A stretch of DNA of 64,000 bases. Origin: Candidatus Competibacter denitrificans Run_A_D11. Its GTDB lineage: Bacteria; Pseudomonadota; Gammaproteobacteria; Competibacterales; Competibacteraceae. Positions 38,920 through 52,117 of the stretch are shown piece after piece (positions within the stretch are counted from its first letter, which is position 1; the number at the start of each line of letters is the position of its first letter). The stretch spans positions 1 to 64,000 of the forward strand of contig NZ_CBTJ020000002.1 of assembly GCF_001051235.1 (NCBI RefSeq). The letters are read 5' to 3'. The notes beneath the pieces are model-generated. The model did not search any database and was not told where the DNA came from. It was given only the letters and a program-made list of their open reading frames with translations. A program made the translations under genes and the position numbers.

Positions 38920-40475
38920 CCCTTGGCGATTTTCGCCACCTTATGGTTGGAGATTCCGGCAAGCGCCGCTTCCAGCCGCTCGCACAGGGTATGCAGCACT
39001 TTGATCCGCGCATAACGCTTATCGTTCGCCTCGATCAAGGTCCAGGGTTCTTTCTGGGTGCTGGTATGCTCCACCATATCGTTAACCGCCAGTTCGTAGT
39101 CAGCCCAGCGCTCACGGTTGCGCCAATCCTCCTCAGTCAATTTCCATGCTTTGTAAGGGATTTGCTCGCGTTCCTTGAAGCGACGCAACTGCTCCTCTGG
39201 GGTGATATGCAGCCAGAATTTCAGCAGCACGATACCGCGCTCCACCAATTGGGCTTCGAAATCGTTGATTTCGGCGTAGGCGCGTTGCCATTCGCGGGTA
39301 CGGGCAAAGCCTTCAACCCGCTCGACCAACACCCGGCCATACCAACTGCGGTCATAAATGGTGACGCGGCCGGCGCGCGGGATGTGGCGCCAGAATCGCC
39401 AGAGGTAGTTATGCGCCGCCTCCTCATCGGTTGGCGCAGCAATCTGGATCACCTGATAATCGCGGGCATCCAGCGCGGCGGTGATGCGGCGAATGCTGCC
39501 GCCTTTGCCAGCGGCATCCCATCCCTCAAACACCAGGATGGTGGAAATCTTCTGTTCGCGCGCGACCCGCTGGAGCTGATTAAGCTTGGCCTGATAGCGC
39601 TTCAAGCCCGCGTCGTAGTCCACCTTTTCTAAGGTTTGGCTCATATCCAGCCGTGACAGGATCGTAACCGCCGGTAAACCGTCGGTCTCAGGTACCGGCG
39701 CTTTTGAACGCGCACTATCGGCGCCACCGTTGCCGCCGGACGCTTTAGCCGTTTCATTTAATCGGAACCGGATCGCATCGCGGATGGCGGTAGCCACCGC
39801 CGTGCTGCGATAGCGTTCGTCGTAACCTTCGATGATCTTCCAGGGCGCCTGGCCGGTGCTGGTTTTCATGATCGTGCGCTCGGCAGCAACTACAAACTGT
39901 TCATACATCTCCCAATGCTGCCAATCCCGCTTAGAGACCCGCCAGTTTTCCAGTGGATTCTTTTCCAATTTGCGCAAGCGATCTTTCTGGGCATTCTTGG
40001 AGAGATGCATCCAGAACTTCAAAATTAAGGCGCCATCGTCGGCCAAGGTTTTTTCGAACGCCTTGATCCGTTCCAAACGGCCGTCGAATTCGGCCTCGCT
40101 GGTGTGCCCATAAACCCGATCAAGGATCGGCGTCGAATACCAAGCACTGAGGAACAAACCGATTCGCCCTTGAGCGGGCAACTGGCGCCAGAACCGCCAA
40201 TATTCGGGGCGGTCGCGCTCTTCGTCGGACGGTTCACCGTAAGCACGAGTCACCAGCCAGCGCGAATCAAGCCACTCGTGCAACTGGTTGACCGTTTCGC
40301 TCTTGCCAGCCCCGTCCACCCCGGCAAACACCACGATGACAGGAAAAGCGGCAGCCCGTAACTCCATCTGCACCATCAGCAGATCTTCTCGCAACTGTGG
40401 AACCTGTTGGTGGTAATGCTCTTTGGGCAGCTTGCGTTTCAGTTCGGCGGTCCGGAACATGGGTATCTCACTCAC
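38916..40475 (-). CDS. pap: Polyphosphate:AMP phosphotransferase (two-domain PPK2)
   Basis: A 519-residue protein made of two PPK2 domains, as in class-II PPK2 (Pap), which phosphorylates AMP to ADP with polyphosphate. Domain 1 has Walker A AGVDGAGKSETVN (near residue 52) and the lid-region WYSTPILDR. Domain 2 has the intact active Walker A EGWDAAGKGGSIRR (near 312) and DRSWYGRVLVERVEGF. In characterised Pap enzymes the second domain is the active one. It overlaps ppk1 by 4 nt and is the first gene of the leftward polyphosphate cluster. Confidence 0.95.
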   Translation of the reverse strand: MSEIPMFRTAELKRKLPKEHYHQQVPQLREDLLMVQMELRAAAFPVIVVFAGVDGAGKSETVNQLHEWLDSRWLVTRAYGEPSDEERDRPEYWRFWRQLPAQGRIGLFLSAWYSTPILDRVYGHTSEAEFDGRLERIKAFEKTLADDGALILKFWMHLSKNAQKDRLRKLEKNPLENWRVSKRDWQHWEMYEQFVVAAERTIMKTSTGQAPWKIIEGYDERYRSTAVATAIRDAIRFRLNETAKASGGNGGADSARSKAPVPETDGLPAVTILSRLDMSQTLEKVDYDAGLKRYQAKLNQLQRVAREQKISTILVFEGWDAAGKGGSIRRITAALDARDYQVIQIAAPTDEEAAHNYLWRFWRHIPRAGRVTIYDRSWYGRVLVERVEGFARTREWQRAYAEINDFEAQLVERGIVLLKFWLHITPEEQLRRFKEREQIPYKAWKLTEEDWRNRERWADYELAVNDMVEHTSTQKEPWTLIEANDKRYARIKVLHTLCERLEAALAGISNHKVAKIAKG

Positions 40476-40728
40476 GCTGAAAGTAGACGATAGGCTTCGA
40501 CGATTTACGAGTCGCCCTAAAAATTAATTTTACTATCTTTTTCAAGCTGTTTTTTTGCCATTACCTTGCCAGTGGTTCCTAGTTGGTCCGCGCGCGGGCT
40601 TGCAATCCTGGAGATTGTGTTAATCTAATTGCATCAACCGACAGACGCTCGGCTCTTTTGCTGGGGCCAGGATAGTCGCCAGACCATCCATCACACGCCC
40701 AGCTTGTCAATAAGAATAGGAGAAATAG

Positions 40729-41760
40729 ATGAAGCGGCGGCTATTGGCTAGTCTGATTCCAGCGGTTTTCCTGTTTTCCGGACCAGTTCACGCAGATATT
40801 TACGCCTTTGTAGACAGCAACGGCATACGACACTTAAGCAACGTCCCCAACGATAACCGCTACAAGCTGGTCATGCGAACGCCAGCCTACCGCACGCCTT
40901 CTCCGCAATCTTCCAGCTTCGCTCCAAGTAACTTGTACAGTTCGTACACCGGATACCGGCCGGGCACTTGGAACAGCCAGTCTTACTACCCCCGCGTGAA
41001 CGCTTCGCCCCGACCCCGCCGTGTCAACGAACAAAACCGCCAGCGCTTTTCCGCCGATGTTGACCGCATCGCCACCCAATATCGGCTTGATCCAGCCTTG
41101 TTGCATGCGGTGATCAGCGCCGAATCATCCTATAATCCCTGGGCGGTATCGCCCAAGGGTGCGATGGGGCTGATGCAGTTGATGCCCGGTACTGCCAACC
41201 GATTTGGGGTCGGTAATCCCTATGATCCGATCTCCAACATGCATGGTGGTGCCCGCTACCTGCGTTGGTTGCTCGATCAATTTAACGATACCCGCCTCGC
41301 AGTGGCCGCCTATAACGCTGGTGAAGGCGCAGTGCAGAAATATGGCAATCAGATACCACCCTATTCGGAAACTCGCACTTACGTCACCCGCGTTTTGGGC
41401 TTTTATGAGCAATATAAAGGTGGCATGTTTTACAGTGCGAGTGCCAACACGGCTTTGGCCAGTAATCCACGGGTTTATGGCAGCGGCTATACCGGTGCGA
41501 CCTCCAGCTACGGAAACCGCACCGGCGGCATCACCATCCTCACCCCACGCTCTATCGCCGCTCGCGGTAGCACCGGATCGGCTACCATCCCCAGCACCTA
41601 CCTGACGCCGACTGGTACGCGGATTATTGTCGGCAACAGCAGCGGAATGCCCAGCCGGAGTGTGCGTCCTCCTGTCATTTATTCGTCCAAACCAAACCCG
41701 TCGGCAACCGCCGCCTCATCCGCCAGTACAGCACCGCTCTTCGCCGGTAACGACAAATGA
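40729..41760 (+). CDS. Lytic transglycosylase with N-terminal DUF4124-like domain
   Basis: A 343-residue exported murein lytic transglycosylase. It has a signal peptide (cleavage near VHA, about residue 22), a DUF4124-like segment (IYAFVDSNGIRHLSNVP), and an SLT domain with catalytic E132 in ISAESSYNPWA followed by GLMQLMPGTANRFGV and AAYNAGEGAV. The last 100 residues are a serine/glycine-rich, poorly conserved tail. An AGGAG ribosome binding site lies 9 bp before the ATG. The next transglycosylase gene starts 22 bp after the stop. Confidence 0.92.
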   Translation: MKRRLLASLIPAVFLFSGPVHADIYAFVDSNGIRHLSNVPNDNRYKLVMRTPAYRTPSPQSSSFAPSNLYSSYTGYRPGTWNSQSYYPRVNASPRPRRVNEQNRQRFSADVDRIATQYRLDPALLHAVISAESSYNPWAVSPKGAMGLMQLMPGTANRFGVGNPYDPISNMHGGARYLRWLLDQFNDTRLAVAAYNAGEGAVQKYGNQIPPYSETRTYVTRVLGFYEQYKGGMFYSASANTALASNPRVYGSGYTGATSSYGNRTGGITILTPRSIAARGSTGSATIPSTYLTPTGTRIIVGNSSGMPSRSVRPPVIYSSKPNPSATAASSASTAPLFAGNDK

Positions 41761-41782
41761 CATCGGGCCTGCTGACAAGGGC

Positions 41783-43810
41783 ATGTTCGCTCACCACTCC
41801 GTGCGCGGTGCCCGCTACCTAAACCCCGTTGCGGAGTCACGCGGCGGGCGGAAATTCGCTCAATACGGGCGTGTGATTGCCACTCTGCTCTGTGTCGCCC
41901 TCATTGCGGGCGACAGCGGAGCGGCTGAATCACCACAAAGCCAACGTGAACGCTTTCAAGCGGCCGACCGGTCACTGTCAACCGGCGAGCGGCTTGATTA
42001 CGCCGACCTTAAGCCTTATCCGCTGTACCCTTATCTTCGCTACCGAGATTTGTCGCGCCGACTGGCAGAATTGCCGGTTGTCGAAGTCCGCGATTTCTTG
42101 CAGCAGTACGCAGCCACGCCTTTGGCCGGGACTTTGCGGGACGCTTGGCTGCGCCAGTTGGCCCGTATCGGCCGCTGGGATGATTATCTGCGGGATGCCA
42201 TTGCATCCACCGACCCGGCGTTCGAGTGTTGGCGCCGACAAGCGCTCTTGGCCACTGGCCAAGCGGAACCAGCTCTGCGGGATTTTGGCGCGATCTGGCT
42301 GCGCGGTAGCTCATTACCTGCCGCTTGCGATCCGGTGATTGCTGCTTGGCGGCTCCGAGGCGAGCCTTCTCCGGCAGCCTTATGGCAGCGGTTTAGCCTG
42401 GCAATGAGCCAACGCAACGTCAGCCTGGGGCGAGCCTTGCGAGTGGAACTGTCGGCCACCGATCAACCATTGGCGGATGTCTGGCTGATGCTTGCCACCG
42501 ACCCACACCTGGTGCTTGATCCCGCGCGCCTGCCAAAGGACGATGCACGCGCGGGGCCAGTGATCGCGGCGGCCTTGCAATGGTGGGGCAAGCGGGACGT
42601 GCTGGCAGCGGCGGCAGCGCTCGATAGGCTCAAGGAACGCCACCCGACGCTCGCCACCCAATGGACCGCAACAGAACGGGACTTGGCCCTGCGCATCGCC
42701 ACGGACTACCATTCGAGCGCATTAGCGCGCCTGAGCGCTGTGCCTGAGCAGGCGACGGATAGCGCGGTGCGGGAATGGCGAGTGCGTGTCTGCCTACGGC
42801 AGGGCGATTGGGTGACTGCCTTGCACTGGCTGGATCAGTTGACGCAAGCGGAACGCGATAGTCCGCGCTGGCAATATTGGCGTGGGCGAGTCTTGGAGTT
42901 ACTGGGCCGCACTGAGGAAGCCCGCCGACTTTATCAGACCGTCGCCCTCCAGCGGGATTATCACGGCTTTCTCGCCGCCGAACGGATCGGTGTCCCTTAT
43001 ACCGTCACCGCCACACCGCTGACATCGACCGCCACTGAACTGGAAATGCTACTGGCCACATCGCCCGGCCTGGCGCGCGCGCGCGAACTGTACATCCTGG
43101 GCCGGGAAACGGAAGCTGAGGCCGAGTGGCGACAGGTTCTGCGCGGCCTCGACCGCACGGGGCTGCAACGCGCCGCGCTGCTGGCCCACCGCTGGGATTG
43201 GCACCCGCAGGCCATCGCGACCATCGCCCGCGCCGACTATTGGGATGACCTGGAGCTGCGGTTTCCGCTGGCCTATCGTGATCAGATCCTCACCAACGCC
43301 CGCGCTCGCGCGCTAGACCCGGCTTGGGTCTACGGCATTATTCGTCAGGAAAGCGGCTTTCGCGCTGTTGCCCGCTCCCCGGTCGGCGCGCTGGGGCTGA
43401 TGCAGATGCTGCCCGCCACCGCTCAGGAGATGGCGAAGCTTGTGCAGGATTCCACAGAGGGCTTACCCGAACGGCTGTTGGAGCCAGACACCAACATTCG
43501 TCTGGGCGTAGGTTATCTGCAAAAACTGCTGGGAGAGTTGCAAGAGAACCCGGTACTGGCCACCGCCGCCTACAACGCTGGCCCCAATAAGGTAAAGCGC
43601 TGGCTACCAACCGGCACTGCCCTCTCTGCCGATCTTTGGGCGGAAACCATCCCCTACCAGGAAACCCGCGGTTACGTGCAACGGGTCATGGAATACGCCA
43701 CCCTCTACGCTCAGCGCCTCGGTTTAGGGGAATCGATTCCACCGCTGGGGTCGCGGATGAAACCGATCCAGCCGGCACCGGTCATGGCCGTCGCCGGGCA
43801 TGTAGACTAA
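41783..43810 (+). CDS. Soluble lytic murein transglycosylase (Slt70-like)
   Basis: About 675 residues from the ATG at 41783; the open frame extends further up but lies inside the preceding gene. After a signal sequence (VIATLLCVALIAG, about residues 29-41) comes a long alpha-helical U-superhelix with tetratricopeptide-like helices (LKPYPLYPYLRYRDLSRRL near residue 73), then a linker and the SLT catalytic domain with E523 in IIRQESGFRA, ALGLMQMLPATA and TAAYNAGPNKV. The layout matches Slt70, which releases anhydromuropeptides in the periplasm. It appears co-transcribed with the preceding transglycosylase. Confidence 0.93.
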   Translation: MFAHHSVRGARYLNPVAESRGGRKFAQYGRVIATLLCVALIAGDSGAAESPQSQRERFQAADRSLSTGERLDYADLKPYPLYPYLRYRDLSRRLAELPVVEVRDFLQQYAATPLAGTLRDAWLRQLARIGRWDDYLRDAIASTDPAFECWRRQALLATGQAEPALRDFGAIWLRGSSLPAACDPVIAAWRLRGEPSPAALWQRFSLAMSQRNVSLGRALRVELSATDQPLADVWLMLATDPHLVLDPARLPKDDARAGPVIAAALQWWGKRDVLAAAAALDRLKERHPTLATQWTATERDLALRIATDYHSSALARLSAVPEQATDSAVREWRVRVCLRQGDWVTALHWLDQLTQAERDSPRWQYWRGRVLELLGRTEEARRLYQTVALQRDYHGFLAAERIGVPYTVTATPLTSTATELEMLLATSPGLARARELYILGRETEAEAEWRQVLRGLDRTGLQRAALLAHRWDWHPQAIATIARADYWDDLELRFPLAYRDQILTNARARALDPAWVYGIIRQESGFRAVARSPVGALGLMQMLPATAQEMAKLVQDSTEGLPERLLEPDTNIRLGVGYLQKLLGELQENPVLATAAYNAGPNKVKRWLPTGTALSADLWAETIPYQETRGYVQRVMEYATLYAQRLGLGESIPPLGSRMKPIQPAPVMAVAGHVD

Positions 43811-43859
43811 AGCCAACAGCCGCCAAAATCCGTCCACACCAGACTGGGCAACGCCCCAT

Positions 43860-46805
<2,946 letters not shown>

Positions 46806-46821
46806 GCCTCACCCTAGCGCT

Positions 46822-47457
46822 CTACTCCACGATGGTCGCCAACTTGAGCAATTGGGAACTTAGCTTGAGGTTAGCCTGCCGGGCAGTTGCTAAGTTGATA
46901 TCGAAACGGATGCGCTGTTCAGCCTCCACCAGGCCGATCATGCCACCGGCCCGGGCAAAATCGTCGATGTCACTGACGGTCAAGATCGGCAAGCGCGCCA
47001 GACTGGCCAACAGTACCCGGGCACGACTCTGTTCAGCCCGGCTGATGAACACGACATGGCATTTTTCCAGACCAGTATTGGAGGAAACGGCACGCACATC
47101 GACAGGATGGCTACCCACCGCTTTGCCGACCAACACGCTGAGCGCTGCGCCGAACGGATTTTCACCGGCAATGCAGATCATCACAGGCGCATCGGGACGG
47201 TCGAATACGCCTGGCGGCCACTCGACGTATTTAGCGAAGTTGTACAGATAAGCGGCTTTAACCGAGTATTCGTCAAACTCACCGGCCCAGACTGTGCTAC
47301 CCAATAACGCGGTGGTCAGCCAGAACGCTAAGACAAGCAACGCTTGATGCCACCGAAACGCCAGGGATGGCTTGGATTGGGTAGGCGGTGCTCGCTTTTG
47401 AGCGCCACGCCGAGCCGATCCAGCCATCCGTGAAGTTGGCACGTTCAGAACTTCCAT
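46822..47457 (-). CDS. YfiR family periplasmic protein
   Basis: A 211-residue protein with a basic N-terminus, a hydrophobic export signal (HQALLVLAFWLTTALLG, about residues 37-53) and the YfiR/DUF4154 domain: YSVKAAYLYNFAKYVEWP, then ICIAGENPFG and VVFISRAEQ, ending with VNLATARQANLKLSSQLLKLA-like residues, given here in parts. YfiR of Pseudomonas is a periplasmic repressor of a diguanylate cyclase. Here the neighbours are a TonB-dependent receptor and a hybrid kinase, so it may pass a signal between them. Its start overlaps the receptor's 3' end by 13 bp; a start at M11 would leave the genes separate. Confidence 0.9.
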   Translation of the reverse strand: MEVLNVPTSRMAGSARRGAQKRAPPTQSKPSLAFRWHQALLVLAFWLTTALLGSTVWAGEFDEYSVKAAYLYNFAKYVEWPPGVFDRPDAPVMICIAGENPFGAALSVLVGKAVGSHPVDVRAVSSNTGLEKCHVVFISRAEQSRARVLLASLARLPILTVSDIDDFARAGGMIGLVEAEQRIRFDINLATARQANLKLSSQLLKLATIVE

Positions 47458-49490
47458 TTCACCTGGCCATACACGCTGCGCTCGACTTCGACCGGAAAGG
47501 CAAAAGCCTCGGAGACAAACTCCAAATGGTGAGCGCCGAGTAAATTGTTACCGACCACGGACAGCTCCACATCCTTGCGCGGCCGCCAGCCCAAGCGCAC
47601 GCCCAATTCAGGGTAGGAGCTGCTCTCAATCCGGCCGCTATAAGACACCAAACTTATTTCGTTGGCGGCCACATAACGCCACCACACATCGACATCAACA
47701 TTATCTCGGGCATTCCAGGACGCCAATAAGGAAATCTGCTGACGGTCGCCATCCGTGTAAATGGGGCTAGAATCGTCATCTCTCTTCAGTTCCGAATCCA
47801 GGTATGAATAGGCCAAACGCCACCGCCATCGCTCGGCCGGGCGCCAGTCTGCCGCCAGTTCGAACCCGCTTTTAACCCCTGAACCCGCATTGGTTAGGGT
47901 CACAGGCAGGAGCAAATAGGAAGGCCACGGCGTTCCCGCCACTGCAACAGTTCCCAGATTGCCAATCAACAGTTGCGCGTAATCGTGATAAAAAACGGTG
48001 GCATCTAACGAAAAGCGTTCGGTCAACTGCCCGCGATAACCGATCTCATAAGCGGTTAACTCTTCCGAACCAAGATCAGGCGACCCGGCAAAGTACAGCA
48101 AGCCTGGCAGATTGCCGGTGAGGGCCGAAGGGGACACAGTGGTCAAATTAAGTCTCATGACATCCCGTTCACCTCGTGAGGGTGTCCGCACCGCGCGCGA
48201 GGCGGCAGCCCATAGCCGATGGTTGGGATGTGGCGTCCACAACGCGCGCAGACTCGGTTGCCATTCCCAGCCTGTGAAGTCGTTGTGCTCTAGCTTAGCG
48301 CCAGCAATCAACCGAAAACGGTCTGTGATCAGGTCGACCTGATCTTGCACGAAGGCACTGAATAGCTCCGTGGCCACACTTCTTGGGTTGATAGCGGTGA
48401 TTACTGTATCGGTGAACTCATCCTGATTACGCCGATAACCCAACCCCCAGACGATCTCCTGACGATCCCCCAGCGGAAAGTTGTGTTGAAAGTCGAGATT
48501 GACCGTATCCAGGGTCGCGTCGTACAGATAATCCTGATGGCTTTCATAATGGTAATAAGCCTGCAATTCCATCTTCGATTGCGCCGAATACTGGCGCTGC
48601 CAACGGGCCTGCACACTGCCGCCCGATGCCTCAACCGGCGAGAGCAGATGTGTCGAATAGGGTGCTGCCAGGTTAAAGACCGTAAAATTCTGTTTAAGAT
48701 CAGCGTTATAAAATTCCCCCTGCACCGTGAACGAATCCATGGCAGCCGGATTCCAGTCCAACCGAAACCCACCCTTGCCCTGGCGCCAATTATCCTGGGC
48801 ATCGCGGCCAGCAGGCGTGACCAAGCTATCGCGCTCAGCGAACTGGCCGTAGAGACGGTACCGGGCCTGCTCGCCTAGCTGATCGGCATAACGTACACTG
48901 GCAATGGCCCGTTCCTTGTTACCCGCAGTCAGCGTTACCATGCCACCCTGGGTGTCCTTGGTATGCTTCGTGATGATATTGATGACACCATTGACCGCAT
49001 TGGCTCCCCACAGGCTGCCACCCGGCCCCCGCACAATCTCGATCTGCTCGATCTCGTCCAACGGCGGTCCCTCGACTTCCCAGTTAACGCCGGAAAATAA
49101 AGGGGTGTAAATCGAGCGGCCATCGACCAGCACCAACAGCTTGTTAGAGTAGGTACCGGCAAAACCCCGGATCGTGACCGACCAGCGGCTGGCATCGATA
49201 CGTGCCACTTCGACGCCGGGCGCAAGCCGCAATACTTCGGGGATGACGGTTGCCCCTGACCGCCGAATGTCTTCAGCGGTAATCACAAAAACCGCCGCTG
49301 CCGTATCTTGTAAGGTTTGTTCCACTTTGGTCGCCGACACGACCTTCACTTGCATCAAATCTTCGATGCTTAGCTGTGTTAAGTCTGTCTCTACGGCCTC
49401 AGCGCGTGCCCCTATACCGAGACAAGCCAATACAATCAATCCCTTAATCACCCTTGTTTGCCGAGGTGTTACCGTCTTCGCTTTGCCCAT
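47445..49490 (-). CDS. TonB-dependent outer membrane receptor
   Basis: A 681-residue TonB-dependent receptor. It has a signal peptide (about residues 14-31), a TonB box-like region and plug domain (DTAAAVFVITAEDIRRSGA, IRGFAGTYSNKLLVLVDGR and VRGPGGSLWGANAVNGVINI), then a 22-stranded beta-barrel ending in aromatic/phenylalanine VYGQVKWKF. It belongs to the group of receptors often found with YfiR-like proteins and sensor kinases. The ligand is unknown; no siderophore genes lie nearby. It heads the leftward three-gene set. Confidence 0.94.
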   Translation of the reverse strand: MGKAKTVTPRQTRVIKGLIVLACLGIGARAEAVETDLTQLSIEDLMQVKVVSATKVEQTLQDTAAAVFVITAEDIRRSGATVIPEVLRLAPGVEVARIDASRWSVTIRGFAGTYSNKLLVLVDGRSIYTPLFSGVNWEVEGPPLDEIEQIEIVRGPGGSLWGANAVNGVINIITKHTKDTQGGMVTLTAGNKERAIASVRYADQLGEQARYRLYGQFAERDSLVTPAGRDAQDNWRQGKGGFRLDWNPAAMDSFTVQGEFYNADLKQNFTVFNLAAPYSTHLLSPVEASGGSVQARWQRQYSAQSKMELQAYYHYESHQDYLYDATLDTVNLDFQHNFPLGDRQEIVWGLGYRRNQDEFTDTVITAINPRSVATELFSAFVQDQVDLITDRFRLIAGAKLEHNDFTGWEWQPSLRALWTPHPNHRLWAAASRAVRTPSRGERDVMRLNLTTVSPSALTGNLPGLLYFAGSPDLGSEELTAYEIGYRGQLTERFSLDATVFYHDYAQLLIGNLGTVAVAGTPWPSYLLLPVTLTNAGSGVKSGFELAADWRPAERWRWRLAYSYLDSELKRDDDSSPIYTDGDRQQISLLASWNARDNVDVDVWWRYVAANEISLVSYSGRIESSSYPELGVRLGWRPRKDVELSVVGNNLLGAHHLEFVSEAFAFPVEVERSVYGQVKWKF

Positions 49491-49684
49491 CCGCCACTCC
49501 CACCACCGCTCAGATCGGTACGATGGTCAGAATTATGCATGTTTTATTCCACCTGCTAGAGAATTCAGCAAACAGAAATTGCGCTGTTGCCGCTCTCAAC
49601 AGGCCAAACCCAAGAGTCGCCAAGGTTGCAGGTGTCTCAACAATTGCTAGCGCATCAGATTAAACTATCCACTACCATGATGCA

Positions 49685-51025
49685 TCACTTGTGGACCAGA
49701 AGCGCAATGGACTCAACATGTGCAGTGTGCGGAAACATATCGATCACACCGACACTTTCCAAGTGATAGCCGCAATGGTGTACCAACTCACCAATATCAC
49801 GCGCCAAGGTGGCAGGGTGACAGGAGACATACACGATGCGCTGTGCGGCCAGCGCCGCCAAGCGGGGCATCATCGCCAACGCGCCAGAGCGCGGCGGATC
49901 GAGCAGTATCTTGTCGTAGCGGCCTTGCAACCACGGTTGCGTTTCCAAGTCGCCGGCCAGATCGGCGGCGTAAAAAGCGACGTTGCTGACTTTATTGTGC
50001 GCTGCGTTGTGCCGCGCCCACGCCACTAAATGGGTATCTCCCTCCACGCCAATCACCTCACGCGCCCGACGCGCCAGGGCCAGAGTGAAATTACCCAGCC
50101 CGCAAAACAAATCTAGCACCCGATCTTCGGGTTGGATTTGCAGCAATTCACCGGCGCGTTCGACCAATTGTCGGTTGATGGCGGCATTGACCTGAACGAA
50201 ATGCGCGGGCTGGAACAGCAGATCCAAATCGAAAGCCGGCAGTGGGTAAGCCAGCATCGGCGGCTCCGATTCCAGGGGTTGCAAGCTGTCCGGGCCACCC
50301 GGTTGCAGATAAAACGTAACCCCGTGCTGCTTACCGAATGCGCGCAACCGCGCCAAATCGGCCTCGCTGGGGGCTGCCAGAACCCGCACACTCAACGCCA
50401 GCACCGCATCGCCACCAGCCACTTCGATCTGCGGCACTTGGTCACGGATGGATAAGGCTTCGACAAGACCGGCCAGTTCCTCCAATAGACCACCGATACG
50501 CGGGTCGAGCACCTCGCAGCGGCGCAAATCGGCCAGATAAGCGCTATGCCGTTCACGAAACCCCACCAGTACCCGGCCCTTTTTCGGCACCCACTTCACG
50601 CCCAAGCGCGCGCGGCGCCGATAACCCCACAAAGGTCCGGTAACCGGTTCTAGCACTTGATTTGGCTGTGCCTTGCCGATATGCGTCAGGCTATCCAGTA
50701 ACCAGCGCTGCTTAGTGGCCAGTTGGCTAGTCGGATGCAGATGTTGCAGGGCGCACCCACCGCAAACGCCAAAGTGTGCGCACTGCGGTTCAACCCGGTC
50801 GGCAGCGGGTGTCAGGATACGGACTGCGCGGGCCTCGTCGCGGCGGCTCCGGCGCGCGGTGTAGACACATTCCGCCTGCTCGCCGGGTAGTGCCCCGTCC
50901 ACGAAGATAGCCTTGCCATCCCGCCGCGCCACTCCATAGCCCTCGTGGGTTAAATCCTCGATCCCAACCGTAAAGGGCGCCATCTCCGCGAGTGCTTGGC
51001 GTTTTTTCGCTGCTGACTTTCCCAT
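49685..51025 (-). CDS. rlmD: 23S rRNA (uracil-1939-C5)-methyltransferase RlmD
   Basis: About 446 residues from the ATG at 51025 (MGKSAAKKRQ); a longer frame starting inside cysM is unlikely. It has an N-terminal TRAM domain (VGIEDLTHEGYGVARRDGK), the iron-sulfur cysteines in CAHFGVCGGCALQHL, the SAM-binding VLDLFCGLGNFTLALA, and the catalytic cysteine in YVSCHPATLARD. These are the signature features of RlmD, which methylates U1939 of 23S rRNA using SAM. It begins 16 bp after the cysM stop and is probably co-transcribed with it. Confidence 0.96.
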   Translation of the reverse strand: MGKSAAKKRQALAEMAPFTVGIEDLTHEGYGVARRDGKAIFVDGALPGEQAECVYTARRSRRDEARAVRILTPAADRVEPQCAHFGVCGGCALQHLHPTSQLATKQRWLLDSLTHIGKAQPNQVLEPVTGPLWGYRRRARLGVKWVPKKGRVLVGFRERHSAYLADLRRCEVLDPRIGGLLEELAGLVEALSIRDQVPQIEVAGGDAVLALSVRVLAAPSEADLARLRAFGKQHGVTFYLQPGGPDSLQPLESEPPMLAYPLPAFDLDLLFQPAHFVQVNAAINRQLVERAGELLQIQPEDRVLDLFCGLGNFTLALARRAREVIGVEGDTHLVAWARHNAAHNKVSNVAFYAADLAGDLETQPWLQGRYDKILLDPPRSGALAMMPRLAALAAQRIVYVSCHPATLARDIGELVHHCGYHLESVGVIDMFPHTAHVESIALLVHK

Positions 51026-51041
51026 GGCTTTATCCCTCGCG

Positions 51042-51941
51042 TCACGCGGCAAACAGACCGGTCGATAGATAGCGGTCGCCACGATCACAAAGAATGGTCA
51101 CGATCACTGCATTTTCGACCGTATCAGCCAGTTGCAATGCGGCCGCCACCGCCCCGCCGGACGATACGCCGCAACAAATCCCCTCCTCACAGGCCAGGCG
51201 GCGCGTGGTATTTTCAGCCTCGGCCTGACTGACATCGATGATTTGATCGACGCGCGCCGGATCGAAGATGGCCGGCAGATACGCCAGCGGCCAACGGCGA
51301 ATGCCGGCGATGCTGGAACCCTCGGTCGGTTGTACGCCGACGATTTGCACGGTGGGATCACGTTCCTTGAGATAACGCGACACACCCATGATGGTGCCGG
51401 TGGTCCCCATCGCACTGACGAAATGGGTGATTTTGCCCCCCGTATCTCGCCAGATCTCCGGGCCGGTGGTCTGATAATGGGCCAAGGGATTGTCGGGGTT
51501 GGCGAACTGATCCAGCACCTTACCCTTGCCCTCCCGCTCCAGCCGCGCCGCCAGATCACGGGCGCCTTCCATCCCCTCTGACTGGCTAACCAGCAACAGC
51601 TCGGCACCATAGGCTCGCATTGCAGCGCGCCGCTCCACACTCTGGTTCTCCGGCATCACCAAAGTCAGCCGATAGCCTTTGATGGCCGCGATCATGGCCA
51701 ACGCGATACCGGTGTTGCCGCTGGTGGCTTCGATCAGACCATCGCCGGGGCGTATGGCACCACGCGCTTCGGCACACCGAATCATGCTCAGTGCCGGCCG
51801 ATCCTTCACCGAACCGGCGGGATTGTTGCCTTCCAGCTTGCCGAGCAGCAGATTATCTCGTTGAACCGCCAAGCGTTGTATGCGGATCAACGGGGTGTTG
51901 CCAACAAAGCTTTCCAGCGTGGGATAGGGAGAATGGGGCAT
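51042..51941 (-). CDS. cysM: Cysteine synthase B
   Basis: About 299 residues from the ATG at 51941 (MPHSPYPTLESFVGNTPL), the usual CysM N-terminus; the open frame extends 41 codons further up but without family similarity. It is a PLP enzyme that makes cysteine from O-acetylserine and sulfide or thiosulfate. The PLP lysine is K46 in NNPAGSVKDRPA; the substrate loop ATSGNTGIALA and the phosphate-binding glycine motif GTTGTIMG are present. It precedes rlmD on the same strand and is divergent from tamA. Confidence 0.95.
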   Translation of the reverse strand: MPHSPYPTLESFVGNTPLIRIQRLAVQRDNLLLGKLEGNNPAGSVKDRPALSMIRCAEARGAIRPGDGLIEATSGNTGIALAMIAAIKGYRLTLVMPENQSVERRAAMRAYGAELLLVSQSEGMEGARDLAARLEREGKGKVLDQFANPDNPLAHYQTTGPEIWRDTGGKITHFVSAMGTTGTIMGVSRYLKERDPTVQIVGVQPTEGSSIAGIRRWPLAYLPAIFDPARVDQIIDVSQAEAENTTRRLACEEGICCGVSSGGAVAAALQLADTVENAVIVTILCDRGDRYLSTGLFAA

Positions 51942-52117
51942 AGTGGATTCCGGGTTGTCCGCAAAATTCTGGGATCGGGCGTTTTCCCGCCCCGTGAAAT
52001 ATGTTAAACCGATTACAAAGAGCAAAATTTCGTGGGCCGGGGCCAACATTATCGCCGCTGGCAACGGCCACCTTAATCAAACTGAACCGCTATCCCAAGC
52101 CAACCGCTGATTTTGTC

